From Neospora caninum Liverpool (lineage: Eukaryota; Apicomplexa; Conoidasida; Eucoccidiorida; Sarcocystidae): DNA of 64,000 bases. Below, one piece after another: positions 10,942 through 21,907 of this stretch. A program made the position numbers and the translations under genes. The notes beneath the pieces were generated by a model. The model saw only the letters and a list, made by a program, of their open reading frames with translations, did no database searches and was not told where the DNA came from. The stretch spans positions 372,001-436,000 of the forward strand of contig NC_018389.1 in NCBI RefSeq assembly GCF_000208865.1, given 5' to 3'. The first letter of the stretch is position 1. Each line of letters begins with the position of its first letter.

Positions 10942-13900
10942 ATGGCCTTTCTCTCCTCGCCGCTCTTCGCCGCAAAGGCGAGCCTCGCCGCGCGAGTCCA
11001 CACGCTGGGCTGTCCGGCCACTGTCGCCTCCCCGCTGTGTGCTCGCTCTTTCACTTCTCCGCTCTCGGCTGTCCTTCTTCCCGTCTCGCCGCGTCGCCAC
11101 TTCTCTGTCTACAGCCACAACATCCGCCCAGACAAGCACGAGTTGCCTGCCTCAGAGGTTCCCCTCTTCTACAACCGTTTTGATCAGGCAGATCACCCGT
11201 CACTGTGGCAGCTGGAGGAACAGCAACAGCAAAAACACCTCGACAAGGAAGTCACCGATGTGTCGGAACTCGTCGAGCCCGTCAGCAGCCCCCACCAGAC
11301 TGAGGGTTGGTTCAAACGCGTCAGGTACTGGCACTACAAGGAGACCGCGGAGCCAACTTTCCCTCGAACTCCCGATCTCTCGAAAGGAGGTAGGCGATAT
11401 GCGCGGCGCAAGCACAGCGCGGAAGGGATCCGCGCAGATCGAGAGGGGAACCTGCTGAAAGTGGTGACAGAAGGGTGGAGGGGAAAAAACAAGGGAAAAA
11501 GGCACAGCGTACACACTAACGGATGGAAGTGGGGATCGAGACGAAAGAGAAACAAATCTGCTCCGGATCGCACACGGACGTTTCGCAAGAAAGGTCGAGG
11601 AAACATCACGTGCTTGGGACTTCTTTCCTTTCCACTCGCGTGGCGTTCGTGTACCTCCTGTCACACGCTCGGATATTCGTTTCTTTTCCTCTTTCCTCGA
11701 GTGGCCTTGCTCCTGTTCAATCTGTGTCTCGCTCTTCATTGCCAGTGATCAGGCCGGATTCTTTTCCTCTCCGTCGTGGTTGTCTCGGGAGACGCCCACT
11801 TCAGGGACACTTTGTGCAGTCCGTCTCCATGTGTTCCCGCGCTCGCGCCTGCTGTCTCCTCCTCGTTCTCCGTCAAACGAATCCGAGGACCGTGGTCCTG
11901 ATCATACTAGCATCTGGGTAGTTGTTTTCTTCCGCCGTCAATACGAGAGAGAACGGCAATCCGTGTCTGACGCTTCACTCGGGGGTAACGGCGAGAGAAA
12001 GCTCCTCAGACGCTCTCTCCGGCCTCGCACGCGTGAAGACCGTCTGTGGCTGGTGTGTGTCCGTCTGGTGCGTTTCGCGTGCCGGGGAACTGTCCCTTCT
12101 GGACTCGTCGTTCCAGCTTCTCTCCCCGTCTGACCGCCTCGTCGGTGCTTTCTCTCTGCAGAACTGGCGGCCGGTGCGACTGTCACGCGCACGAGTGTGT
12201 GGCACGACCCGAACGAGCCGGCGATCGTTTCCATCTCTCGCTTCACTCCCGACAACTTCCGAGCCGTCGGTTTCGCGGAAAACATTCCCAATCCGGACTC
12301 CACCAACAGCGACGCTCATCCCGACTTCCGCGAGTATCGCCTCGGGCCTGGCAGCGTCGACCGTCGACCTTTTGTCTACTTCATGTCGGCTTCGTATTTC
12401 TTCATCACGGCGTCCATGATGCGTTCTTTTCTCTGCAAATGGGTCCACTATTGGTGGGTGTCGAGGGTAAGTCAAACAGCAAGGCGCCATCGGAGAAGTC
12501 GGAGACACACCATGTCGGAGACGGCACATCCGCGAAAGGAGAGAGACATGACGCCTCATATGTTTTATCGGACGGGAATCGCCTTTGTCTGTCTTGATCA
12601 TTGCATGTCAACGGATCTTCCCAGCTGCTCCAATAAGTTTGCCTGTTTGATCACTGATTTCCCGTGAGCAAAGGTGACTTCTTTCTAGTGTGCGTCTCTC
12701 CTTGGTGCACATAACTGGACGAGTACACATGTACACTTATGTATATCCAATTATGTTGATGCAGCTGTCTGAATACGAATTAGCTTGTGTCAGGTGCCTT
12801 GTCTCTTTGTTGAACCAGGAACAAATGATGTATGCGGCTAAGTGTGTGTCATGTCGGGATCTTCGCGGGGCCGCCCTCACGTGCATGCCCACGAACCGTG
12901 ACAGGGAAATGGAAGACAGCGAGTGCATTCCACCCAAGAAGCACAGAGGTATGCATACTTATTGTGGAGTGTCTTCCTGCTTTGTGTTGTAGGACATGCT
13001 TGCTGCTGGAACGACAGAAGTTGACCTGCGACCGATTCAAGAGGGTATGACGGCAGTCTTCAAGTGGCGTGGCAAGCCCGTTTTTGTGCGTCATCGTACA
13101 GCTGAGGACATCGCCAAGGCTCAGTAAGTCACAAATGAAATGCCAATCACCTTTTCTGTCCCCGTCGTCACGTGTGCTCGTCTGCTGTACTGTTTTCTAT
13201 TGAGATGTCAATGTGTACGTAGACTGCCTCGGGAATGGATTCTTCAATTCGACGAAAAGAAACCAGGAATTTTCACGCCTCTGTGACGATCGCTCGACGT
13301 CTTCCCCATGAGGCGACCACCTGGTTTGTCCATCTTATCGTCTTTTTCCCCTTTGTTGATCAGGGCGGACGACGCATTGATTGGAACAATGAAGGACCCT
13401 CAGTTAGATAGCGAGCGCTGCCCTCGGCCCCAATGGCTCATTAATATCGGTGTATGTACACACCTCGGGTGTATCCCCACCGATGGCGGCAACTACGGCG
13501 GCTGGTTCTGCCCGTGCCATGGCTCGCACTATGATACGTCAGGTGAATATGGCTTCGAGAAAAAAGCTGAGCGAAAAGCAAACCTCTGCAGTTTTTGGTT
13601 CGAAATGTCGCTTCACAGACTGTAGCGATGACTGCGTACGCGCCTCATGGTGTGTATTCGAGCAGTCTATATTTGTGTAAGAAATGCTCCCTTTAATTCC
13701 ACGTCGAAATACTAGAGTGGTGTTTATTTACCTGGACTGCAGAGGTGATGGCAGTGGAAATACGTGTTTTCTGGAGCATTATGGGGTCACGAGTCTGTTC
13801 AAATATACGCGTGTATGATGCATATGTGTGTATACAAATGCATATGTGTACCGACGACTTTAGGCACGAAGAAGAGATGAACTGGTGGAAGCTCGGAACC

Positions 13901-14089
13901 GTTCGGCGTTGGAAAGTGTAATTTACTAGTATTTATTTGGGTTTCTTCTCTTTCACTTTCGTTCTTTTCTCCATGTGTTTCATTCGTTTTTTTGCTTGCC
14001 CAGGTCGGATCCGCCTTGGCCCCGCCCCCGCCAACCTCGAACTACCACCGACAGTTTTCCTCGATGACCATACCGTCAAACTGGGCTAA
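10942..14089 (+). CDS. UQCRFS1: Ubiquinol-cytochrome c reductase Rieske iron-sulfur subunit (complex III)
   Basis: Five exons: 10942-11389, 12162-12466, 12993-13123, 13364-13542 and 14004-14089. They total 1149 nt and encode 382 residues, with GT..AG introns in consistent phase. The protein carries the 2Fe-2S cluster that takes electrons from ubiquinol to cytochrome c1 in the inner mitochondrial membrane. The cluster motifs are intact. CTHLGC places ligands C326 and H328, CPCHGSH places C344 and H347, and C331 with C346 should form the stabilising disulfide. GRIRLGPAP follows, as in other Rieske proteins. The membrane anchor is about residues 220-240 ([14 protein letters not shown]). The first 100 or so residues are Ser/Ala/Arg-rich and suit a mitochondrial presequence. 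The precursor is longer than the animal one (about 274), because of an extended N-terminal part. I chose ATG 10942 because it is the first ATG in frame. Confidence 0.96.
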
Positions 14090-17000
14090 GAAGAGAAAGA
14101 GAGGTCATTCAGATGAAGCTGCGCTCAAAGAGAAAACCCACACGTTTCAGGTGGCGCTATGGAAAAAGAAGAGGAATCACCAGTCGGGGAGAGAATAGGT
14201 GGGAACGACAGAGAAGACTGCCCTGCAGTCGACTGAAGGAAAAAGACGAAAGAAGTCGGAGAAAAGACGTGGGTTTCACCTGTGTTTACGTGTACACCAC
14301 ATGATTTTTTATTTGTTTCGGCGTAGACTTTGATGTGTCGAAAGGATTTCAGTCAAGGTGACGGCGACTGCAGAAAAATGAAGAAGGAAATGAAGAAGCG
14401 GGCCGGGTTATGGGAGGGCATTGCTCAGAGCAGACGACAGTGTGTCTTCGCTATCGAGTGTGATTGTAAAGCTTTTCCTCTATCTTCTCGCTTCTCCGAA
14501 CATTCGGGGTCGAGAAATGACTGAAAGTACACGGCACATTTTGCGCAGTCTTCTAGTTTTACACGGCGTCGAGCGAACTGCTGCACTGAAGGTCACGACT
14601 ACATCTGCATCCAATGTTAATGGTTGCTTACACAAGTCCGGCTCGTTAGCTGGTTGTTTGTCCCTCCAGTAGCAAAGAGATCGTCTCGCCCAGCCAAGAG
14701 AAGACAAGATACTTTCTCCTTGACGTGTACGCCTAGTGCTGCAGACAGATAGCGTTTTTCTCCCTGCGCGTTTCCAGAGCTGATTATGCTGTGATGAAAA
14801 GTGTAGGCAGCGTCGTCTGGGTGTGCAAGAGAAAAGGCGTGGCCTACGAGCTGAAACAAAGACGTTCAAGATCTAAACCAGTAGTTAAACTCGTAGCATA
14901 TCCTCCCCAAAAACAGCGTATAAATAATAATGTCTTAGAGATTATCACTCCCAGGAGCGAAGACGCAAGTCTGTGCAATGGCGTTGTCCCAGCCTAAACA
15001 GCCCTGTAGCCCGATCTTTCCCCAGCGCCACATGTACCTTTGTTGATGTCCGAAAGCCAAGATTCCCACACAACAGCTGGCGTTATACGTTTGAGCGTCA
15101 TTTCTGTGCTGTTCCACCGGGTGTTTATGCCGTCGGAGCTGCCCGGGTATATTCATTTCGAAGCCCAGCAGGAGGGGGGTTCTTGGTTGTGCATAGCTTT
15201 CTCTGCAGCCTGCTGGTACTTAAATCGTGCCCTCTTTTTGTCGGCGCACAAGGAAAAAAAGCAGGGACACGTTTTTCTTTGAATCTGTACTTGTACAACT
15301 GTCAGTAGAATGCTCACTCCGAGCTGTGTCGCCGTACATGTGGCCTCTGCGAAATCGACAACCGTTGGTCGCCTTTGGGACAGACCACTTCAGCTGATTT
15401 GGACCGCCCAGTTTTTTGGGCCGCAAGCGGCTTTGATTTCAGAGGCATCCCTTGAAATCCAACAGGCTCTTACATAGTTCTATCCGGTGGTGTTTGGTGT
15501 GTTATATTTCGGTAGGCGTGGCCTGAGCTACGGTCGGGTTCAACTCCTGTACAGCAGCAGCATTTCACATGATCTTCAGGATACATAGAAACTAAGTAGC
15601 CGGAGCTACGGTCGGGTTCAACTCCTGTACAGCAACAGCATTTCACATGATCTTCTGGATACATAGAAACTAGCGAGGAACGCTGAAGTATCCCTATCCC
15701 TCTAGCTTTCTAATTGGGATCCGCAAGCAGTTGGCTGCAACGCATCTCTTTGTAGTTGTGGAGTAGGTTAACCTACCAGAGCGCGAAGGTTTCGATACAT
15801 ACTTAGAACTTAGAAACATCGTGACACGTGAACACTAGAGACGCCACTTGCTGGGCTTGTTTGCCCCGCATTCACCAGATTCCGCACACCCATTGGTAAA
15901 CCCTTGCTGAAGATGGCAACCCACACCAAAGCTCGATAAGATTAATCTCGCAATTACCAGGCATGCTTGGTTTCTCTACGTGAGAAGCACAGCATTCTCC
16001 AGGAGCACGGAGACGTTGTATGAGTGAGATGCGAAAAAGAAAGACGCAGGCGATACAGGGGGCAGGCGTTCATTGTCGAGGCCTGCAGGCTCTTAAAATG
16101 TTTGCTGTTTCAGGGTCGCCTGTATCTAAGAAACTCCCAATTGACTGTTTGTTTAATGTTGTCTAAGCAGACCTGGCTGCAGACATGCCTGTCCGCTTAG
16201 GCCACCGAAGATATTTAAGACGTCGGGAATTAAGACTCAGAATATGAATAAGAATGCATCAGAGAACAAACAGCACAGACACGAGCGTATGCAGAAGCAG
16301 GGAAACACCCATTGTCTTGTTCCCGCCCATGTTATCACGCAGCTGGAATCGGTCTGTCTCCAAAACGCCCTTACAGGACCGTTCGGGAGGGTTGAGTCTC
16401 TCGATTTAGTCAGTGCTCTTGACGGAGACTCCTGTTGAAGTCGTTCCCATATCTGAACAACGCAGGTCTATTAAGGCATCTTTCTGCTCTCGTATCGTTG
16501 CCTCCTTCGGCGACCTACCATCCAGATGCTGTGCAGATGCGATCCGAATAATCAGGACAACAAAAAAGCATGACCCTGTCAGTGCTTTGAGAAGTAGGAT
16601 GTCATGTTATGCCACTCCTAAACGAGTCATTCGCTTCCGCCCGAACACCGTTTAACGATGAAAAGGGGCGAAGTCTCTGACAGAACCTTCTCTGAAGCCC
16701 ATGCCCAGTCGTACCTCTCGCTGGCTCACCTCATCTTCGGCTCGATCATTACCTTCCTCTCGGCGACACTTCACACCTCTCGATAAACCCTGCCTTTCAC
16801 ATTACCCAGACATTGCTGTTGGCTTTATCCCCAGGACTTCACACAATTCCCCATGAAATGCACATTGAACGGTCTACTTCACCTCGTGCCCACGGGAAAT
16901 CCCTCACGTTGCTGCTTGCGCCCTAAAACTCTTCTGCCCTGAAGTTTTACCTTTCCTTGGACTGGGTAAATGAAGAAAGCCGAACAAACGTATACGGAAT

Positions 17001-17408
17001 GAGGCTCAATCGCTATCTCAAAGGGGACAGACGTCCCGTTCCTTTGCCTGTTGTTGAACAACTCTTCGCTTGACGCATTATAATGAAAAATCATGTGATG
17101 AAAATTCATTTATCAATATTTTCGCTTATCACTCCACCTCTTCGCCTCATAGAAGAAAATTCGATTTTGGACGGCGAGTGATCGACTGAAGTCGCCGATA
17201 TGGCTTTTTTCATCCTGGCCGTCGTCCTGACCGCCACCCATCAAACCCCCCTCGGCTGTCGCCGAGGCGCGCACAACAAAACCTTCTGGCATCTCTCTCC
17301 GTCGACTAGCTTTTTGAAATATTACATTCTTCTCTTACCAAGCTTACACAGGCGCTACTTTGCTACATCTCTCTGTCTCTTTCACTTTTCTCTGACGTCG
17401 TTTGCAGA
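14090..17408. other. Intergenic region before the plus-strand SRS array
   Basis: It holds the Rieske 3' UTR at the left and the promoter of the SRS copy at 17,409 on the right. No protein motif, tRNA or rRNA was recognised. The only clear structure is a 78-bp imperfect tandem repeat at 15,525-15,672. Confidence 0.55.
15525..15672. repeat. 78-bp tandem repeat, nearly two copies
   Basis: Copies start at 15,525 and 15,603, each with GAGCTACGGTCGGGTTCAAC. They differ by only a few bases over the shared 70 bases; the spacer at the end of copy 1 is absent from copy 2. The repeat has no open frame of note and no gene next to it. Confidence 0.85.
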
Positions 17409-18638
17409 ATGTACATTATGGCGAAGACAGGAGGCGTGCAGCGACGGCGTGGAGGGTTCAAGTCCAAGGCCCGTAAGCTCGTGGCAGTTTGCATGGGTGG
17501 AGTATTTTTGCTTTCCAGCTTCCAGGTTGTTGCAGATTCACTGCAGGAAGGACTTCAGACACGAACTTTGCAGCAGGAGTCAGCTGACTCGACTGTTACA
17601 CCAACAATCGTCGGTACAACCGCCACATGTACTTTCCCAACGGCAGGGGCACCGCAAACCGTCGCAGCCAGGAGTGGCTTGACGCTCTCAAAAGGAAGCC
17701 TGACTGCTATTTTGCAGTGTTCTGCTGAAAGCGCTGAACGCCTATTCCCTATACCGGAGGGTCTGGGTGCAAACGTGTGCGTCCCCAGCAAAAAAGCCCT
17801 AAAAAACAGCCCTACATCCAATATTAACTGCGCCGCAGTTGAAGGCACGGACAGCGTGCTGAAGGACCTTTTGGGGACAAGCCGGAACATCAGTTGGACA
17901 GCAAAATCTGACGCCAAGAGCCGCGGGACGCCAGCCACCAAAGAGTGGAGCTTAGAACTACTAGACTCAGACCTGCCTCTATCTGAGAAGACCTTCTTCG
18001 TCGGCTGTCAGGAGACGCAGACGCAGCATAACAAGCGTGCAGTGCAAACGAAGTCGACATGTACTGTAACAGTAAACGTCGAAGCCAGAGCTTCTTCTGT
18101 TGGGGAGAATAACGTGGTCACCTGCGCTTACGGCAAAAACAGCAACCCTAAGCCCTTGGAGGTCGACATGACAACAGCGAACAACACCCTGACCATTGAC
18201 TGCGGTTCCTAGGGTTCTCTCAGTCCGGCGTCATATGAGACTCAGTTTTGCGATCCTCAGGAAAAAGATTTGAAAAACTGCGCCAAGAAGGATTATGTTG
18301 ATATTCTTCCGACTTTCCGTACGACTTGGTGGACAACAGAGAATGAAGGTAGTTCGGTGAAGCTGACAATCCCGGAGACGGAGTTTCCGGAATCGGAACA
18401 ACAGTTCCGATTGAGCTGCGTCCCCAAAAAGACGACAGAGACTTCGGACGCGAAAGCATCACCGAATGGTGACAAGGAAGACGGCTCTGAGCAGACTGTT
18501 CCAACCACGTCAAACTGCAATGTGATTGTGACTGTTAAGACATCAAACTCCTCTTCTTTGGCCTCTTCAAGTGCGCAAATGGCAGTCTTAGCCGGTGGTG
18601 CGACCGTGTTAACAGGTTTCGTTGTGGGGTCCTTTTAG
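17409..18638 (+). pseudogene. SRS surface antigen with one internal nonsense codon
   Basis: From ATG 17409 (a second ATG at 17418 matches the usual MAK/MAR start) the frame runs through the basic leader, the hydrophobic signal and all six cysteines of domain 1. It enters domain 2 and then meets TAG at 18,210-18,212, codon 268, where sister copies have GAG. After it the same frame stays open for 142 codons to TAG 18,636-18,638, with the rest of domain 2 and a normal GPI tail (TGFVVGSF). The stop would remove most of domain 2 and the anchor, leaving a secreted one-domain product at best. The stop sits in a tract otherwise almost identical to two neighbours, so it is young. A base-calling error cannot be excluded. 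Confidence 0.85.
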
Positions 18639-20665
18639 AAAGTCCGTGATCTTAGTTTCGCTGTAGATTCCGACAATATTTGCTGGGTTGCTGAATTTCA
18701 GCAATTTTAAAGATCCGGTTGGGTCCCCAGTTTGTCGCACGTTGCAGACATCCTACCGAGCTGTTCCTCCCCCGCTCTGTCCGAAGCGGATTTGTAGCCA
18801 AGGTGTGGCATGGGGCTCGTTTCCGTGAGTAAGTTGCATGTGTGATGCTGGGGTATGATGAGCTGGAGAGGCAAATATACAGCAGGGTACCAATGTATAT
18901 CTCCGTTGCTCAGGTTGTGTATAACTCGCCCTGCCGTTCCACGTCCTTCCGTGGGAGGCTGAACTGGGGACAAGTAAATGAGCAACCTTCCTCGAAGCAT
19001 GCGTTTCCCACGATGGACGGGATGGCTATGTCGCGTCGAGGACATTGACACTGTGTGTGCCTGGTGCAACAGCACAGCTCAATCAGGAGCGAGCCTTTGT
19101 CGGAGGTAGCGTAGCCCTCGACTTGTCAACGGAATTGTGAGGGAATCCCGGTTGTTTCCACAACCTGGTAATCTGTCGGTCAAATCCACCACCTTCTCCC
19201 TCAGAAATCACTTGTCGGAACCGGGTACAGATTTGAGGTCGTGTCCACTCCAGATTTGACACTATCCGCCATTAGAAGCACACGTGACAGTGTTAGTTGC
19301 AATGTATCTGGACGCATTAACTCGTTACCTCCCATCAGTGCCCGAAACGTGAGAGGTTACGAAATTTTCGCCGGTCTACCAGAGGCCCACCTCGGTGCTC
19401 CTACGGCTCCTCGCAATGGGGTATTCCACAGTCTCTTGTTTCGGCATTTCTACAGACCGAATCCAGCCACAAATTCGTGCACTCTTCCGGTTAACTGTTT
19501 GTCTCTTCGATATCTTTTCCCATACTGCGGGCAGCTCCACCTTGAGGATATTTTTCTCCAAGAGCGATTTGTGAGACGCATTCGTGCCCCTTGAAATTAT
19601 AAACGACAGTATGGACTGCGCGTAAGCCAATACCCACATCTGTCGTCGCCACGATTCATTCCATCGTGAGGACACTCAGACACGCACACTTGGAGATCTC
19701 CACTCACCACATGCAAAAAAATTGAAGGGCAACGTGATTCGGTGCGATACATGATTAGGAATGTGGAGTCCAGCTACTTTTTTTCTGCTTTTCTTACTTG
19801 TCCATGCCCCAAAACGTCTCGCGCCTTCTTTCATCTGTTTTTCTAGAAAATGCACATTCCCTACAATATTCATTGCTAACTCGGATCGTATGCTGGCATC
19901 GCTACGCTTGTCTTCTGTTCGCCCGCCTGATTCACTCCTTCGGTCTCCTCGATGTCACACCGGCCGAATTCTGTGCCCTTCCGTCGGTCAATGGTCCTCA
20001 AGTCAGTGTGGAATGCAAACTGAACGCTCAAAGAAACCACTGAGCGGGGTGGAGTTGCTACTGCGTCTCCAACATATACAGGAGGGCAACACTCATTTCT
20101 CTCATTGCTTGTAGCAGAGGCCAAGAAAAAATCCCTTATTGTGTTCGCGGTCATGTGAGACCACTTCAGTGTTCCTTTCACTTCCTCACAAGAAATGTAC
20201 GACGAAAACAACTGTGAGAATGGAGAGGTCAGACAATCGCGAACCTCCAACAGAGAAGAATAAGTGTTCACGTTCGTCCTCTGCTTCCAGGTGTCCCAGC
20301 ACCGATCTTGGGGGAAGACACAGGAATGAGGGCGAAATGACCGCAGTCAGTCCATTCCTGCTACCTTTGAGTTTTTGGTTTTTGTTTTCCTGGCATCTTT
20401 GCTTCTGATTTTCGGTGAGTTCGATGTGGTGCCGGGAGTCACCTTGGTCTCACCGGTCTTCATCCGCACGCGCGTTTTTCCCGGCAACGAAACCGAGGGA
20501 GCTCGTGTCGTGAGGTGCCGCTTGAGGAGATTGAGGCGTTGACGACGGTCAACAGACTTTTTGTACAGTTTGTGAATTTTTATGGCTGATTTGTTCGGTG
20601 AGCTCTCCATTCACTGACTTCTTTCCTTTTGCTTTTACTCGTCCCCGAGTTTCGTGGAAGTTGTT
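18639..20665. other. Intergenic region between SRS copies
   Basis: No gene recognised. The right part (about 19,780-20,090) is a 5' flank conserved with the region upstream of the minus-strand SRS gene at 35.7-36.9 kb, and is listed separately. Short open frames in the rest are not conserved. Confidence 0.5.
19784..20090 (+). promoter_or_regulatory. Conserved SRS 5' flanking block, plus orientation
   Basis: Two stretches match the reverse complement of about 37,501-37,830. One is the CTTGTCCATGCCCCAAAACG element near 19,796; the other is a block around GAACGCTCA...GAGCGGGGTGGAG near 20,020-20,055. In both places the block lies roughly 0.6-0.9 kb upstream of an intact SRS start. It may be promoter or 5' UTR, or may simply have been carried along by duplication. 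Confidence 0.5.
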
Positions 20666-21907
20666 ATGAGTCTCAACATCATGGCGAGATCAGGGAGCAT
20701 CCGGCAACGACATGGAGGGTTGGGGTCCAAGGCCCGCAAGCTCGCGGCAGTTGGCGTGGTTGGAGTTTTGCTCTTCTCCAGGGGACAAGCGGTTGCAGAT
20801 GATCTCCATGAAGGACTCCAGAATCGTGGTTTGCAGGCGCAGCAAAAGGTCACGACTGTTGCGCTGTCAGTCACCGGTACAACCGCTAAATGTGCGTTTC
20901 CAGCGACACGCGAAGCAGGCGAACCAGGCGAAGCAGACACCGCCCCCGCAAGTGGCAGCGTGACGCTGTCGAAAGGAATTCTAACGGCCACTTTGCAGTG
21001 TTCCAGTCAAAGTGCTGAGACCCTCTCGACGATACCGACAAATCTGGCTCATAAAGTTTGTGGTCCAAAACAGGGACACTCACCAGAAGCCGGTAGCTGC
21101 ACGGTTACGGGCAGCTCGTTAGTCGGCACAGAAACAGAGCTGAAACAACTCCTCGGGACAACCCGTGAGATCAAGTGGATAAAAGACCAGAGCCCCGATG
21201 TGAGACCCAACACACAATGGAGCTTGGCCCTCCAGGAGTCAGACCTGCCTCTATCAGAGAAGACCTTCTTCGTCGGCTGTCAGCAGACGCAGACACAGAA
21301 TAAGAAGGGTTCAGCGCAAACGAAGTCGACATGTACTGTAACAGTAAACGTCGAAGCCAGAGCTTCTTCTGTTGGGGAGAATAACGTGGTCACCTGCGCT
21401 TACGGCAAAAACAGCAACCCTAAGCCCTTGGAGGTCGACATGACAACAGCGAACAACACCCTGACCATTGACTGCGGTTCCGAGGGTTCTCTCAATCCGG
21501 CGTCATATGAGACTCAGTTTTGCGATCCTCAGGAAAAAGATTTGAAAAACTGCGCCAAGAAGGATTATGTTGATATTCTTCCGACTTTCCGTACGACTTG
21601 GTGGACAACAGAGAATGAAGGTAGTTCGGTGAAGCTGACAATCCCGGAGACGGAGTTTCCGGAATCAGAACAACAGTTCCGATTGGGCTGCGTACCAGTG
21701 ACGACTACTTCGAATGGCGCCACAAACGAGAATAACAAGTTGCATGAAGACGAGGAGGGTGGTGCAGAGACTGTTACATCAACGAGCTGCAATGTGTTGG
21801 TGACTATCAAGACCAGCGCCGCTTCGTATGCGTCACACACTATGCAAATGCTGACAGCAGCCTCGGGAGCGGCCGCAGTGACAGGGCTCATTGTTGGCTC
21901 CTTGTAA
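20666..21907 (+). CDS. SRS (SAG1-related) GPI-anchored surface antigen, intact
   Basis: Single-exon frame of 413 residues from ATG 20666; MARSG at 20,681 is the start best matched in other copies, giving 408 residues. A basic stretch (RQRHGG, SKARK) precedes the hydrophobic signal (AAVGVVGVLLF) and a cleavage context at AVADD. Domain 1 has six cysteines (AKC, LQC, KVC, GSC, VGC, STC) and domain 2 has six (VTC, IDC, QFC, NCA, LGC, TSC). The two are joined by the family linker EARASSVG. The C-terminal hydrophobic tail (VTGLIVGSL) is the GPI signal. SRS proteins coat the parasite and take part in host-cell attachment and immune recognition. About 351 bp covering the end of domain 1 and most of domain 2 are nearly identical to copies at 17.4 and 24 kb. 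Confidence 0.92.
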   Translation: MSLNIMARSGSIRQRHGGLGSKARKLAAVGVVGVLLFSRGQAVADDLHEGLQNRGLQAQQKVTTVALSVTGTTAKCAFPATREAGEPGEADTAPASGSVTLSKGILTATLQCSSQSAETLSTIPTNLAHKVCGPKQGHSPEAGSCTVTGSSLVGTETELKQLLGTTREIKWIKDQSPDVRPNTQWSLALQESDLPLSEKTFFVGCQQTQTQNKKGSAQTKSTCTVTVNVEARASSVGENNVVTCAYGKNSNPKPLEVDMTTANNTLTIDCGSEGSLNPASYETQFCDPQEKDLKNCAKKDYVDILPTFRTTWWTTENEGSSVKLTIPETEFPESEQQFRLGCVPVTTTSNGATNENNKLHEDEEGGAETVTSTSCNVLVTIKTSAASYASHTMQMLTAASGAAAVTGLIVGSL

